From Streptomyces abyssalis (GTDB lineage Bacteria; Actinomycetota; Actinomycetes; Streptomycetales; Streptomycetaceae): 64,000 nucleotides of DNA. Numbering within the stretch: position 1 is the first letter of the stretch; the number at the start of each line of letters is the position of its first letter. The position numbers and the translations under genes are program-made. The stretch lies in contig NZ_LJGT01000038.1 in NCBI RefSeq assembly GCF_001751365.1, forward strand, positions 1,031,540 to 1,095,539. Reading direction: 5' to 3'. This document shows, piece by piece, positions 46,606-58,122 of the stretch. Under the pieces are notes generated by a model, which saw only the letters and a list, made by a program, of their open reading frames with translations, had not been told where the DNA came from and did no database searches.

Positions 46606-46929
46606 CACGCGCTCCCCATCATCGATTCCGCCCCGCCCTCTGCGCCGCCGCCCGCCCCGCTGCCCTCTCCGTCGGAGGCGGCGTCCGCGCCGGCCCGGAG
46701 CCCTCGGCCCCGGGACACCCGTGCGCGGTCCCGCGTCGGCCTCGCCCCGGACGTCGGCGCGGAACAGGACGCCGGTGTCAGGATTCTCCGCGACAGACGC
46801 GGCGTCCGCCCCGAACGTGACCGCGATGTAGTAGTAGTCGCCGTCCCTGCGGACGGACACCGGGTGCGTGCGGCTCACGAAGCGTTCGGTCCAGGAGCGG
46901 CACGAACGGCGCCCCGGCCGCCTTCGCAC
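46602..46929 (-). pseudogene. 3' remnant of a gene related to the downstream membrane protein
   Basis: A reading frame with no start or N-terminal domain contains RTHPVSVRRDGDYYYIAVTF and VLFRADVRGEADAGPRTGVPG. These match the end of the following protein (HYLAVTV; LTLRVDVKGKAQAGPRYAG). After this point the plausible coding frame shifts by one base into a Gly/Ala/Glu-rich stretch ending at TGA 46602-46604, which overlaps the GTG of the next gene, as expected for a formerly coupled gene pair. It is probably the decayed tail of an upstream partner, perhaps of VWA type. Confidence 0.45.
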
Positions 46930-46933
46930 GCGA

Positions 46934-46967
46934 AGAGGCCCCGACCGCCTGAACGGTCAGGGCCTCT
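46934..46967 (-). terminator. Terminator after the DLW-39 gene
   Basis: The stem AGAGGCCC/GGGCCTCT plus GACC/GGTC, broken by one C-A mismatch, has an 8-nt loop and lies 20 nt after the DLW-39 stop. It would separate DLW-39 transcription from the remnant and membrane-protein gene downstream. Confidence 0.65.
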
Positions 46968-46986
46968 ACGCGAAAACGCTGTGGTT

Positions 46987-47121
46987 TCACACACCCGAAC
47001 CTGCGGGCACGGAGTCGGTCGCCTCCGTCCACAGATCCTGCTCGGCGCGGTCCGCCTGGATCTGGCGGTACACGAGGAGCCCGCCGATGGCGGCCAGTGC
47101 GACCAGGAGAAGCTTCTTCAC
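46987..47121 (-). CDS. DLW-39 family small protein
   Basis: 44 residues from GTG 47121 after a GGTAGCGCG stretch. It reads VKKLLLVALAAIGGLLVYRQIQ then ADRAEQDLWTEATDSVPAGSGV: one membrane helix and a short tail with the Asp-Leu-Trp that names this actinobacterial family. The family is usually near gyrA and tRNA-Ile/tRNA-Ala in streptomycetes, as here. Function unknown. Confidence 0.85.
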   Translation of the reverse strand: MKKLLLVALAAIGGLLVYRQIQADRAEQDLWTEATDSVPAGSGV

Positions 47122-47338
47122 CGCGCTACCTCGTCCTTCTGAGAGACGTTGGGACCATCTGGCGCCCGATGATACCCAACCGTCCACCATCACCGGGGAG
47201 TCCGCCCCGACGACGACGATCTCCGTTCGGCGCATCGCGTACGCACGGCGCCGGACGCCCGCGCGGCCCTTCCGCGGCGGGCTCAGCGGCACGTTCAGCA
47301 GCGCGTTCAGTAGCCCGCTCAGCAGCGCGCGGTGCGCG

Positions 47339-47551
47339 TCACTCCCACACGTCGGCCTTCCCCCCGCGCCATTCGATCAGCACCGGGTCGTCGAGACGCA
47401 CCTGGTCGGGATCGAGTCCCGCGCGGCGCAGGATCTCGACCAGGTCCGCGATCCCACGGGCGAACCCGAGATCGTCCCCATCGACCCTGTCAGCGGTTAT
47501 ACGGCGCCCGCCCGTGGGTGCGGGCGGATGCACGACGATCGACGCAGCCAT
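47339..47551 (-). CDS. 70-residue protein of unknown function beside hemC paralogue
   Basis: From ATG 47551 it reads MAASIVVHPPAPTGGRRITA, then continues to WRGGKADVWE. No signal peptide or helix is present; the C-terminal half (GIADLVEILRRAGLDPDQVRLDDPVLIEWRGG) looks like a compact alpha/beta domain. The codon use is that of a real gene, but no ribosome-binding site is obvious. It is divergent from the HemC paralogue across 145 nt, so the two may share regulation. I do not recognise a family with a known role. Confidence 0.65.
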   Translation of the reverse strand: MAASIVVHPPAPTGGRRITADRVDGDDLGFARGIADLVEILRRAGLDPDQVRLDDPVLIEWRGGKADVWE

Positions 47552-47696
47552 AACCAAAAGAGTGCGACGGTTCCGCGCACACCGCATCCCGAACCCGCGC
47601 AACTCACAGCGACCGAACCAACACACACTGCCATCGCCCCCAATGAGCGGGCCCGCGCCCTACGTTGAGATCCGCACCCCGAGAGGATCTCCACCC

Positions 47697-48698
47697 GTGA
47701 CCGACTTCCCCGACCGCCCGCTCCGCATCGGCACCCGCAGCTCTCCGATGGCGCTCGCGCAGGCCGCCCAGGTGGCGGAACTCCTGCACCGTGCCGCCCC
47801 CGGGCTGGCCACGCGGACCGTACCGGTCATCACCTCCGGCGACACCTGGCCGGGCTCCCTCTCCCACGCCGGCGGGAAGGGACTGTTCGTCAAGGCCGTC
47901 GACCTGCGGCTCCAGCGCGGCGAGGTCGATGTCGCCGTCCACTGCCTCAAGGACGTACCCGGGGACCGGCCCCTGCCGCAGGGCCTGGCCGTCGCCGCGA
48001 TGCTTCCCCGTGCCGACGTGCACGACGTGCTGCTAGTACCCGAGGGCTCACCCGCGACCACCCTCGCGGACCTTCCCCCCGGCTCGTCGGTCGCCACCAG
48101 TTCCGTACGACGCAGGGCCCAACTCCTCGCCCTGCGGCCCGACCTGCGCATGCTGGACGTGCGCGGAGCGGTCGCCACACGCCTGGAGAAGCTGGACGGG
48201 GCCCGCCGCGGCCTCGGAGCGGACGCGATGGTGCTGGCCAAGGCCGGGCTCGTACGTCTGGGTCTCACAGCCCGCATCCGGTACGAATTCCCCCTCGGCG
48301 AAGTGCTGCCGGCCGTCGGCGCGGGCGTACTGGTGGCACACTGCCGCAGCGACGACGAGGCCGCCACGGCGCTGCTCCGCCGCATCGACCACCCGCGGAC
48401 ACACGCCGAGGCGACGGCCGAGCGCTCGATGCTGGGGGGCCTGCGCGGCCACTGCAACTCACCCGTCGCCGGTCACTGCGTCACCGGCGCGGACGGCCGG
48501 CTCAGCCTGCGCGGCCTGGTCTTCACCCTCGACGGCACCCGCACCGCCCACGCCCACCTGCAGGCACCCGGCGCGGAGGACGCGGCGGGCCTCGGCACGC
48601 GCGTGTGCGACGAACTGCTCCGCCACGGCGCCCGCACCATCATCGACAGCACGGCCCGTCCTTCCGGCGCCACCGGAGAGCCGGGCGAACGACGGTGA
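47697..48698 (+). CDS. hemC: Hydroxymethylbilane synthase (porphobilinogen deaminase) paralogue
   Basis: 333 residues from GTG 47697 after GAGAGG; the longer upstream frame has no support. HemC joins four porphobilinogens on a dipyrromethane cofactor. Present: RIGTRSSPMALAQA, catalytic Asp86 in CLKDVP, TSSVRRRAQLL, and the cofactor Cys253 in AERSMLGGLRGHCNSPVAG. Differences from canonical enzymes: RGAVATR where RGNVGTR is usual, and PAVGAG where P-A-x-GQG is usual. No other hem genes are adjacent, so it is probably a second, divergent copy beside the usual hemACDB cluster elsewhere. Activity is likely but the deviations leave doubt. Confidence 0.85.
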   Translation: MTDFPDRPLRIGTRSSPMALAQAAQVAELLHRAAPGLATRTVPVITSGDTWPGSLSHAGGKGLFVKAVDLRLQRGEVDVAVHCLKDVPGDRPLPQGLAVAAMLPRADVHDVLLVPEGSPATTLADLPPGSSVATSSVRRRAQLLALRPDLRMLDVRGAVATRLEKLDGARRGLGADAMVLAKAGLVRLGLTARIRYEFPLGEVLPAVGAGVLVAHCRSDDEAATALLRRIDHPRTHAEATAERSMLGGLRGHCNSPVAGHCVTGADGRLSLRGLVFTLDGTRTAHAHLQAPGAEDAAGLGTRVCDELLRHGARTIIDSTARPSGATGEPGERR

Positions 48699-48699
48699 A

Positions 48700-48723
48700 C
48701 ACCGGCCACGTCACCGGCCGGTG
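48700..48723. terminator. Bidirectional terminator between hemC paralogue and lipoprotein gene
   Basis: A perfect 8-bp stem (CACCGGCC/GGCCGGTG, 8-nt loop) lies between the two convergent stop codons, just after hemC. Confidence 0.6.
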
Positions 48724-48749
48724 CCGGCGCGCGCCGGATGCGGCACGCG

Positions 48750-50351
48750 TCAGCTGCTCACCCCGCGGTCCAGCTCCCACAGCTGCAGCAGGGACGAGGA
48801 GTTGAGCGCCCACTCCACGCCCGTGATGTCGTCGTGGGCCGCGATGTACTGCTTGCTCTGCCACAGCGGCAGCACCGGGACGTCGTCGGCGACGATGTTC
48901 TGCGCGCGGGCGAAGCTCTTCGTGGCGTCCGCCCGGTCGGGTTCACGCCGGGTCTGCGGTATCAGCTCGTCGCGGATCTCCTTGTTGGCGTACGGGGAGT
49001 TGAGCACGTTGTTCTTCTCGAGGAAGGGCGCGATGAAGTTGTCCGCGTCCGGGAAGTCGGGGAGCCAGCCGAAGCCGTACACCTGGTACTTCCCCTTCAA
49101 CGCCGCGGAGCTGTAGGAGTTCAGGGGTTCGGCCTTGACGTCCGCTTCGAAGACTCCGCTGTCGTTGAGCTGCTTCTTGAGCATCGCGAACTCCGTGGCG
49201 GTCACGCCGCCCCGGCCGGTACGGGCGTGATGAAGGCTGATCTTCACCGGCGTCTTCACCTTCGCCTTGCGCAGGGTGCGTTCCGCGGCCTTGACGCTGG
49301 GCTCGCCGTACTCGTTGAAGAAGGAGTTCGTGTGCCCCGTGAGGCCGCCGGGGACGACGGAGTACAACGGCTCGGCGGTACGTGGGAAGACGTCACCCAC
49401 CAGCTGCTTGCGGTCCACGACCTGGGCGAACGCCTGCCGCACCGCGCGCCGTCCGACCGTCTTGTCCTCCGTGTCGAAGACGAGGTAGCGGACCCCCTGG
49501 CCGGTCTGCTCGACGAGATCGATGTGGTCGTCCTGTTCCGCCTCCAGCCGGTCGACGAACCGGGACGTGATGCCGCGGTTCATCACGTCGATGTCACCGG
49601 AGGTGAGTGCCTTCTGAAGCGCGCCCGAGCTGCCGAAGAATCGCAGCTCGATCTTCTCGTTCTTCGCCTCGGGGCCGCCCCGGTAGTCCGGGTTCCTCGC
49701 GAGGATCAGCTTGCGCCCCTTCTCGTCGAAGTCGTCGACCAGGTACGGCCCCGAACCGGTGCCGTCGGAGCCCTTGGCGACCCGGCCGGCGGGATACGTC
49801 TCGCTGTCGACGATGGACGCGGCCGGGGTGGCGAGCTTGTACGGGAAGGTGGCGTCCGGCTTCTTCAGGTGGAAGACGACCTTGTTGCCGCCGGTGGCCT
49901 CGACCTTGTCGACGTTGCTGAACAGTGAGGCCGGACCGCCCTCGAGGTTGATGCGGAGCAGGCGCTCGATGGAGAACTCGACGTCCTCGGCGCTGAGTTT
50001 GTTCCCGTTGGAGAAGGTCAGCCCGTCCCGCACGGTGCAGCTGTACCGGTCGTTCTTCTTGTAGGCGAAAGCGCACCTCTCGGCCGCGTCCCGCACGGGA
50101 TCGGTGCCCGAACGGGGCGGCCGCAGCAGCGTCTGCAAAGTGTTGCGCATGACGTTCCAGGAGCTGACGTCGTATGAGGCGGCCGGGTCGAACGGCGCCG
50201 GGGTGTCCTCGGTGACCGCCAGTCTCGCCGTCGTGCCGACCACGATGCTCTTCTCTTCGTCGTCACTGCCGCCAACCCCGTCGCTGCAGGCAACGAGCGC
50301 GAGGGCAAGCAGCCCGGCCATGGCAGGGGGCGTAAGAGTCCTGCGGTTCAT
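48750..50351 (-). CDS. Peptide/solute-binding lipoprotein of an ABC transporter (SBP family 5)
   Basis: 533 residues from ATG 50351, with GAAGGAG about 10 nt upstream; GTG 50360 is less well spaced. A lipobox (LLALALVAC, Cys about residue 22) anchors it outside the membrane. The family 5 fold is clear: VRDGLTFSNGNKLSAEDVEFSIERLL, GTGSGPYLVDDFDEKGRKLILARNPDYRGG, RRAVRQAFAQVVDRKQLVGDV. It binds peptides or similar solutes. No permease or ATPase gene is adjacent, so it is an orphan binding protein in this window. Confidence 0.92.
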   Translation of the reverse strand: MNRRTLTPPAMAGLLALALVACSDGVGGSDDEEKSIVVGTTARLAVTEDTPAPFDPAASYDVSSWNVMRNTLQTLLRPPRSGTDPVRDAAERCAFAYKKNDRYSCTVRDGLTFSNGNKLSAEDVEFSIERLLRINLEGGPASLFSNVDKVEATGGNKVVFHLKKPDATFPYKLATPAASIVDSETYPAGRVAKGSDGTGSGPYLVDDFDEKGRKLILARNPDYRGGPEAKNEKIELRFFGSSGALQKALTSGDIDVMNRGITSRFVDRLEAEQDDHIDLVEQTGQGVRYLVFDTEDKTVGRRAVRQAFAQVVDRKQLVGDVFPRTAEPLYSVVPGGLTGHTNSFFNEYGEPSVKAAERTLRKAKVKTPVKISLHHARTGRGGVTATEFAMLKKQLNDSGVFEADVKAEPLNSYSSAALKGKYQVYGFGWLPDFPDADNFIAPFLEKNNVLNSPYANKEIRDELIPQTRREPDRADATKSFARAQNIVADDVPVLPLWQSKQYIAAHDDITGVEWALNSSSLLQLWELDRGVSS

Positions 50352-50843
50352 TGTCGGCACTCTCCTTCATCCGGCCAGAGGTTGACGCAAGGCGAATGGC
50401 GCGGAGAGACGTTAACTTCTGCGGCCGGAAACTTGAGGAGGGCGATGCGGAACGGCCGGCTCGATCCCGGTGAAGGATCACCGGGTCCGCAATACGGACA
50501 CGGGAACGTATCTGGCGTCAGCGAACCAATGCGCGCACAAGGGTTCACGGATCGCCCGCGGGACCCGGTCCCAACCACACGAACGGGGAAGTGTCGATGC
50601 CTCGCTCAGAACTCACTCAGTGACAAACCTCACGGGTCCAACTGCCGTGCTTTGCAGGCGAGTTCGCTCGCCCGGCCTTCGGGGTCGGCAGCGTGGCGCA
50701 GGCGTCCCCGTCGCCGGGGGAAAGGCGCCGGTAACGCACCGTGACGCGCGCCCGAGAACGGGTGATCCACCCGATTTACACCTCAGCGGAGCTGCTCGCG
50801 GTCTGTCTCGAAGTCGGGTGTGAGCCTGTGCCAAGATCGCGGG
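50352..50843. other. 492-nt gap between lipoprotein and VOC genes
   Basis: No gene is supported. It must hold the divergent promoters of both neighbours. One clear inverted repeat, CCCGGTGA-N4-TCACCGGG, lies at 50466-50485, 115 nt before the lipoprotein start, and could be an operator or a hairpin. Nothing else stands out. Confidence 0.4.
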
Positions 50844-51254
50844 ATGCTGCGACTCACTGATTTCATTATCGACTGCCCGGACACGATGGAGCTGGCGGCT
50901 TTCTACTCCGAGGTGACGGGCCGTCCGATCAAGGAAGGCAGCTCCGAGGACTGGGCCGGCATCCAGTTCGGCGAGATCGAGCTGGCATTCATCCGAGTTG
51001 ACGACTACCGCGCTCCGCAGTGGCCCGACAGTGAGCACCCCAAGCAGTTCCACCTCGACTTCGAGGTGGACGAGATCGAGTCCGAGCAGCGCCGCGTCCT
51101 CGGCCTCGGTGCGACGCTGATGCAGGACTTCATCGGCCCCAACGGCTACGGCTGGCAGGTCTACACCGACCCGATCGGCCACCCCTTCTGCCTGTGCCGC
51201 AACAAGGGGGTCATCTGGACCGACCAGGGGCCGATCTGGCCCAAGCGCGAATAA
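50844..51254 (+). CDS. VOC-family (glyoxalase-like) protein
   Basis: 136 residues from ATG 50844; a GTG 24 nt upstream is possible. Two beta-alpha-beta-beta-beta units: LTDFIIDCPDTMELAAFYSEVTGRPIKEG and FHLDFEVDEIESEQRRVLGLGATLMQD, with a C-terminal YGWQVYTDPIGHPFCLCRNKG. The potential metal ligands are His in FHLDF and Glu/Asp positions, so it could be an enzyme or a binding protein for small molecules such as bleomycin-type drugs. No substrate can be assigned. Confidence 0.88.
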   Translation: MLRLTDFIIDCPDTMELAAFYSEVTGRPIKEGSSEDWAGIQFGEIELAFIRVDDYRAPQWPDSEHPKQFHLDFEVDEIESEQRRVLGLGATLMQDFIGPNGYGWQVYTDPIGHPFCLCRNKGVIWTDQGPIWPKRE

Positions 51255-51494
51255 TCACTGATCGCGGCCTTCCAACGCAGGGGAGCGGTCCACTTCCACG
51301 CCATCGTGCGTGTCGACGTATCCGACGGTCCCGAGACCGTCCCGCTCGAACTCCGGCCTAAGGCCAGCAGGTTGAGGTGCGTTCCCGTCCCGCTCGGCTT
51401 GCCGACCTGCCGAGGGATGATCGTCGGGCCGGTTGATGTCAGTTGGTGATGCCAAAGGCCAGTGTCGGATGTCCGACACCGGCCTTCGCGCTGG

Positions 51495-51568
51495 TGGGGC
51501 TAACAGGACTTGAACCTGTGGCCTCATCCTTATCAGGGATGCGCTCTAACCATCTGAGCTATAGCCCC
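51495..51568 (-). tRNA. tRNA-Ile (anticodon GAT)
   Basis: 74-nt tRNA on the minus strand. The acceptor stem pairs GGGGCTA with TAGCCCC, discriminator A. GAT is in the anticodon loop (CTGATAA) and the T-loop reads GGTTCAAGTCC. CCA is not encoded. It lies downstream of gyrA and the DUF3566 gene, the conserved actinobacterial position. Confidence 0.97.
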
Positions 51569-51637
51569 GTGCTGCACCGAAAGATTAGCGCACTTCCATC
51601 CGGGCCCCCAAATCGGTTCCAGGGCCCGTTCCCGCTG

Positions 51638-52360
51638 CTACTCGTCCTCCGCGAGGGTGAGCTCGACGCCTCCGACGAAGCCCGCCGACAGGTTGTAGAT
51701 GAAGGCACCCAGCGTCGCCAGAGCCGTCGCGAGGACCACGTCGATCACTGCGATCACAGTCGTGAACAGCAGCACCCTCGGCAACGACAAGAACGATTCG
51801 AGATCGAAACCGCCGCCCGCGGCGCCGGACTCCGTCGCCTGGCTGACGGTACCGGAGATGGCGGAGAACACTCCCATCGCGTTCATCACCATCCACAGCA
51901 CCGCGACCGCCACGATCGTGCACACGCCCAGTGCTATCGACAGGAGGAAGCTGACCTTCATCACCGACCACGGGTCGGCCTTGGCGACGCGCAGCCGCGC
52001 CTTCCGGGTACGCGGCACCGTGCGGGCCCCGGTGCGCGGACGCCGCACGGCACCCGCGGCCAGACCCACACCCGCGCCGGCGCCCGCTTCCGTGGTGGTG
52101 CCGGTGCCGGTGCCCATGCCCGCGCCGGCACCCGCGCCCGTGCCCGCCCCCGCACCGTCCGTACGGGGCTGCTGACCGTGACCGCCGCCCGCAGACCCGG
52201 GCCCCGCCACGCCCGTCGTCGGCGGGGTCACCGGCGGCGCCGGATACGCCTGCGGGGGACGATGCGGCTGCGCGTCAGGCAGGGGCTGCGACTCCGGCTG
52301 CGGCTGCTGCCGCGCCTCGGCCCCCTGCCCCGCATGAGGCTGCGGCTGGGCACCACTCAC
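51638..52360 (-). CDS. DUF3566 membrane protein downstream of gyrA
   Basis: 240 residues from a GTG 3 nt after the gyrA stop. The first about 125 residues are Pro/Gln/Gly-rich with repeated Gly-Ala/Gly-Thr runs. The DUF3566 domain follows: RKARLRVAKADPWSVMKVSFLLSIALGVCTIVAVAVLWMVMNAMGVF (first helix) and LLFTTVIAVIDVVLATALATLGAFIYNLSAGFVGG (second helix). The family is conserved beside gyrA in actinobacteria; its role is unknown. Confidence 0.92.
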   Translation of the reverse strand: MSGAQPQPHAGQGAEARQQPQPESQPLPDAQPHRPPQAYPAPPVTPPTTGVAGPGSAGGGHGQQPRTDGAGAGTGAGAGAGMGTGTGTTTEAGAGAGVGLAAGAVRRPRTGARTVPRTRKARLRVAKADPWSVMKVSFLLSIALGVCTIVAVAVLWMVMNAMGVFSAISGTVSQATESGAAGGGFDLESFLSLPRVLLFTTVIAVIDVVLATALATLGAFIYNLSAGFVGGVELTLAEDE

Positions 52361-52363
52361 GCC

Positions 52364-55006
52364 TTACTCCTCGTCGTCCGGCTCATCCGGCGTGGCCGCC
52401 GGCTCCTCACCCGGCTCGCCGCCGGGCTCCACAGCCGCCTCCACTTCCTCGGCCTCACGGCCGGCCTCGGCGTTGCGGGCAACACCGACGACCGCGTCCC
52501 GCTTGCCCAGGTTGATCAGTTGGACGCCCATCGTGTCACGGCCCGTCTCCCTGACCTCACTCACGCGTGTACGAATCACACCGCCACCGAGCGTGATCGC
52601 GAGGATCTCGTCGTTCGCCTCGACGACCAGTGCGCCCACCAGCGAGCCGCGGTCCTCCACGATCTTCGCCGCCTTGATGCCCAGGCCACCCCGGCCTTGC
52701 ACGCGGTAGTCGTCGACGTCGGTGCGCTTCGCATACCCGCCGTCCGTGGCGGTGAACACGAACGTACCCGCACGTACGACGTTCATCGAGAGAAGTTCGT
52801 CACCTTCACGGAAACTCATCCCCTTCACACCGGAAGTGGCACGTCCCATGGGCCTCAGCGCCTCGTCCGTCGCCGTGAAACGGATCGACTGCGCCTTGCG
52901 GCTCACCAGCAGCAGATCGTCCTCGGGGGAGACCAGTTCCGCGCCGATCAGCTCGTCGTCGCGGCCGTCCTCCATCTGCCGGAGGTTGATCGCGATGACG
53001 CCGCCGGAGCGCGGGGAGTCGTAGTCCTTCAGCGGAGTCTTCTTCACCAGGCCCGACTTCGTGGCCAGCACAAGGTAGGGCGCCGCCTCGTAGTCGCGGA
53101 TCGCGATCATCTCCGCGATCTGCTCGTCCGGCTGGAAAGCGAGGAGATTCGCGACGTGCTGACCGCGGGCCTCCCGGCCCGCATCGGGCAGTTCATACGC
53201 CTTCGCCCGGTACACACGGCCCTTGTTGGTGAAGAACAGCAGCCAGTGGTGCGTCGTCGAGACGAAGAAGTGGTCGACGATGTCGTCCTCTTTGAGCTTC
53301 GTACCGCGCACGCCCTTGCCACCGCGCTTCTGCGCCCGGTAGTCGACGGTCTTCGTCCGCTTCACATAGCCGCCACGGGTGATCGTGACGACGATGTCCT
53401 CCTCGGCGATCAGGTCCTCGATGGACATGTCGCCCTCGAAGGGGATGATCGTCGTGCGCCGGTCGTCGCCGAACTTCTCCACCAGCGCGGTCAGTTCCTC
53501 ACCGATGATCTGCCGCTGGCGGTCCGGCGAAGCCAGGATCGCCTTGTACTCGTCGATCTTCGCCTGCAGATCGTCGTGCTCGGCGGTGATCTTCTGCCGC
53601 TCCAGGGCCGCCAGACGCCGCAGCTGCATCTCGAGAATCGCGTTGGCCTGGATCTCGTCGATCTCGAGCAGCCCCATCAGGCCGCCGCGCGCGTCGTCGA
53701 CGGTCTGACTGCGCCGGATCAGCGCGATGACCTCGTCGATCGCGTCGAGAGCCTTCAGCAGACCGCGCAGGATGTGCGCCCGCTCCTCCGCCTTGCGCAG
53801 CCGGAAACGCGTCCGGCGTACGACGACGTCGATCTGGTGCGCCACCCAGTGCCGGATGAAGGCGTCCAGCGACAGGGTGCGCGGCACGCCCTCGACGAGC
53901 GCCAGCATGTTGGCGCCGAAGTTCGTCTGAAGATCGGTGTGCTTGTAGAGGTTGTTCAGCACGACCTTCGCGACCGCGTCCCGCTTGAGCACGATCACCA
54001 GCCGCTGGCCCGTGCGCGAGGACGTCTCGTCCCGTACGTCCGCGATGCCGCCGACCCGGCCGTCCTTCACCAACTCGGCGATCTTGAGCGCCAGGTTGTC
54101 CGGATTCACCTGGTACGGAAGCTCGGTCACGACCAGGCACTGCCGGCCCTGGAGCTCCTCGACCTCGACGACCGCGCGCATCGGGATCGAGCCACGGCCC
54201 GTGCGGTACGCCTCCTCGATGCCCTTACGGCCCACGATCAGCGCGCCCGTGGGGAAGTCCGGGCCCTTGATGCGCTCCATCAACGCATCGAGCAGCTCCT
54301 CGTTGGAGGCGTCCGGGTGCTCCAGATACCACTGCGCGCCGGACGCCACCTCGCGCAGATTGTGCGGCGGGATGTTCGTCGCCATGCCGACCGCGATGCC
54401 CGCGCTGCCGTTGATCAGCAGGTTCGGGAAGCGAGCCGGCAGGACCGTCGGCTCCTGGTTGCGGCCGTCGTAGTTGTCCTGGAAGTCGACCGTCTGCTCG
54501 TCGATGTCACGCAGCATCTCCATCGACAGCTGCGTCATCTTGCACTCGGTGTACCGCATGGCCGCCGCCGGGTCGTTGCCCGGCGAACCGAAGTTGCCGT
54601 TGGAGTCGACCAGCGGCATCCGCATCGACCAGTGCTGCGCGAGCCGCACCAGAGCGTCGTAGATCGAGGAGTCGCCGTGCGGGTGGTACGTGCCCATGAC
54701 GTCGCCGACGACGCGGGCGCACTTGTAGAAGCCCTTCTCCGGCCGGTAGCCGCCGTCGTACATCGCGTACAGCACCCGCCGGTGCACCGGCTTCAGACCG
54801 TCGCGGATGTCCGGCAGCGCACGCGAGACGATCACGCTCATCGCGTAGTCGAGATACGAACGCTGCATCTCGGTCTCGAGGCTCACCGGGTCGACGCGCG
54901 AAGCCGCGCCCTCGATCTGCACCGGAGCGGGATCGCCTGCGACGACAGGCTCGGTGCCCTCGTCGCTGTCGGGGCTGTCAGGGGTGGGGGTGATCTCGTC
55001 GGCCAT
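52364..55006 (-). CDS. gyrA: DNA gyrase subunit A
   Basis: 880 residues. The breakage-reunion domain has the catalytic Tyr in AAAMRYTE and the quinolone region [18 protein letters not shown], with the wild-type Ser and Asp. The C-terminal domain shows the six-bladed pinwheel with the GyrA box QKRGGKG. With GyrB it introduces negative supercoils. It is 128 nt downstream of gyrB. The N-terminal 40 residues are a short acidic extension. Confidence 0.98.
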   Translation of the reverse strand: MADEITPTPDSPDSDEGTEPVVAGDPAPVQIEGAASRVDPVSLETEMQRSYLDYAMSVIVSRALPDIRDGLKPVHRRVLYAMYDGGYRPEKGFYKCARVVGDVMGTYHPHGDSSIYDALVRLAQHWSMRMPLVDSNGNFGSPGNDPAAAMRYTECKMTQLSMEMLRDIDEQTVDFQDNYDGRNQEPTVLPARFPNLLINGSAGIAVGMATNIPPHNLREVASGAQWYLEHPDASNEELLDALMERIKGPDFPTGALIVGRKGIEEAYRTGRGSIPMRAVVEVEELQGRQCLVVTELPYQVNPDNLALKIAELVKDGRVGGIADVRDETSSRTGQRLVIVLKRDAVAKVVLNNLYKHTDLQTNFGANMLALVEGVPRTLSLDAFIRHWVAHQIDVVVRRTRFRLRKAEERAHILRGLLKALDAIDEVIALIRRSQTVDDARGGLMGLLEIDEIQANAILEMQLRRLAALERQKITAEHDDLQAKIDEYKAILASPDRQRQIIGEELTALVEKFGDDRRTTIIPFEGDMSIEDLIAEEDIVVTITRGGYVKRTKTVDYRAQKRGGKGVRGTKLKEDDIVDHFFVSTTHHWLLFFTNKGRVYRAKAYELPDAGREARGQHVANLLAFQPDEQIAEMIAIRDYEAAPYLVLATKSGLVKKTPLKDYDSPRSGGVIAINLRQMEDGRDDELIGAELVSPEDDLLLVSRKAQSIRFTATDEALRPMGRATSGVKGMSFREGDELLSMNVVRAGTFVFTATDGGYAKRTDVDDYRVQGRGGLGIKAAKIVEDRGSLVGALVVEANDEILAITLGGGVIRTRVSEVRETGRDTMGVQLINLGKRDAVVGVARNAEAGREAEEVEAAVEPGGEPGEEPAATPDEPDDEE

Positions 55007-55134
55007 TGCTCAGCTCAAGTCCTTCAGTGTGTTTGCGACGCCGGACTCCGCGGCGGAGTACGGGCCCCGGGCGTTGCCGGCGGCCGGCGGCCCCGGATGG
55101 CAGGGCTCAGGTGTCAGGGCTCGGATCTCAAGGC

Positions 55135-57297
<2,163 letters not shown>

Positions 57298-57480
57298 TTA
57301 GCCACCAGTGTACCGGTGGCGGCAGTGTGAATGGGGGTTTGCCGGTGCCTGAGTCCGCATGTGCCGTCCTGGATCGGCGTCCGCCGACTCCCTATATGCA
57401 CACCGGGGGGCCAGAACGCTCACAGGGGCGCTCAGCGCTTCGACCTGTCAACGCTCCATCACCGTGAGCGCCGTCACGAA

Positions 57481-58122
57481 TCACCCGTAGGTGTCGCCCG
57501 GACCCTTGCTACCCGGTGCACGCAACGGACCACTGCGCGTGCCCGGAGCCTGCGGTCCGCGAACCTTCAGGAACGCCACCGTTCCGTCCCCCAGATCCTC
57601 GTTCAGACGCGCCACCAGCCTCGGCGCCAGCAACCGCAACTGCGTCGCCCACGCCGTGGAATCACACCGCACCGTGAGCACCCGCTCCTCCTCGTCGAAC
57701 CGCTGCGGCTCACAGTGCTGCGCCACCTCGGGCCCGACCAACTGCGGCCAGCGGCCCATCACACCGCCCACCGCGGCCGGGACCGCCCAGCCCCGCTCCG
57801 TGATCAACCCCCGCACCGCGGCACCCAGCGAGAGCGGATCGCGCCCGTCACGGCCTGCGGCGGAACGCGGCACCCGGCCACGCCGCACATCCTTCTTCTG
57901 CTGGGCAGCCGCACCCCGCTCCCGCGCCTGCTCCTTGGCCGCACGCAGCGCCACCCGCGCCAGATCCACACCCGTGGGCTCCCCGGGCTCCGGACGCTCC
58001 GCGCCAGGCGGCTCGGGGCCGGACGTCCAGGGCGTCTCGTCCCGGGTCTCCGCGCCCGCCTCCGGGGACGTACGTTCGGGCCGCCGTGCGTCCGGGTGCT
58101 CCCCGTCGCGCTCCTCGCTCAT
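57481..58122 (-). CDS. dciA: DUF721/DciA-type helicase-loading protein
   Basis: 213 residues. After an acidic, Pro-rich 50-residue start and a basic linker, the DUF721 domain follows ([80 protein letters not shown]). DUF721 proteins include DciA, which assists loading of the replicative helicase in bacteria lacking DnaC/DnaI. The ATG overlaps the recF stop (ATGA), and it sits between recF and gyrB as usual in actinobacteria. Confidence 0.9.
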   Translation of the reverse strand: MSEERDGEHPDARRPERTSPEAGAETRDETPWTSGPEPPGAERPEPGEPTGVDLARVALRAAKEQARERGAAAQQKKDVRRGRVPRSAAGRDGRDPLSLGAAVRGLITERGWAVPAAVGGVMGRWPQLVGPEVAQHCEPQRFDEEERVLTVRCDSTAWATQLRLLAPRLVARLNEDLGDGTVAFLKVRGPQAPGTRSGPLRAPGSKGPGDTYG

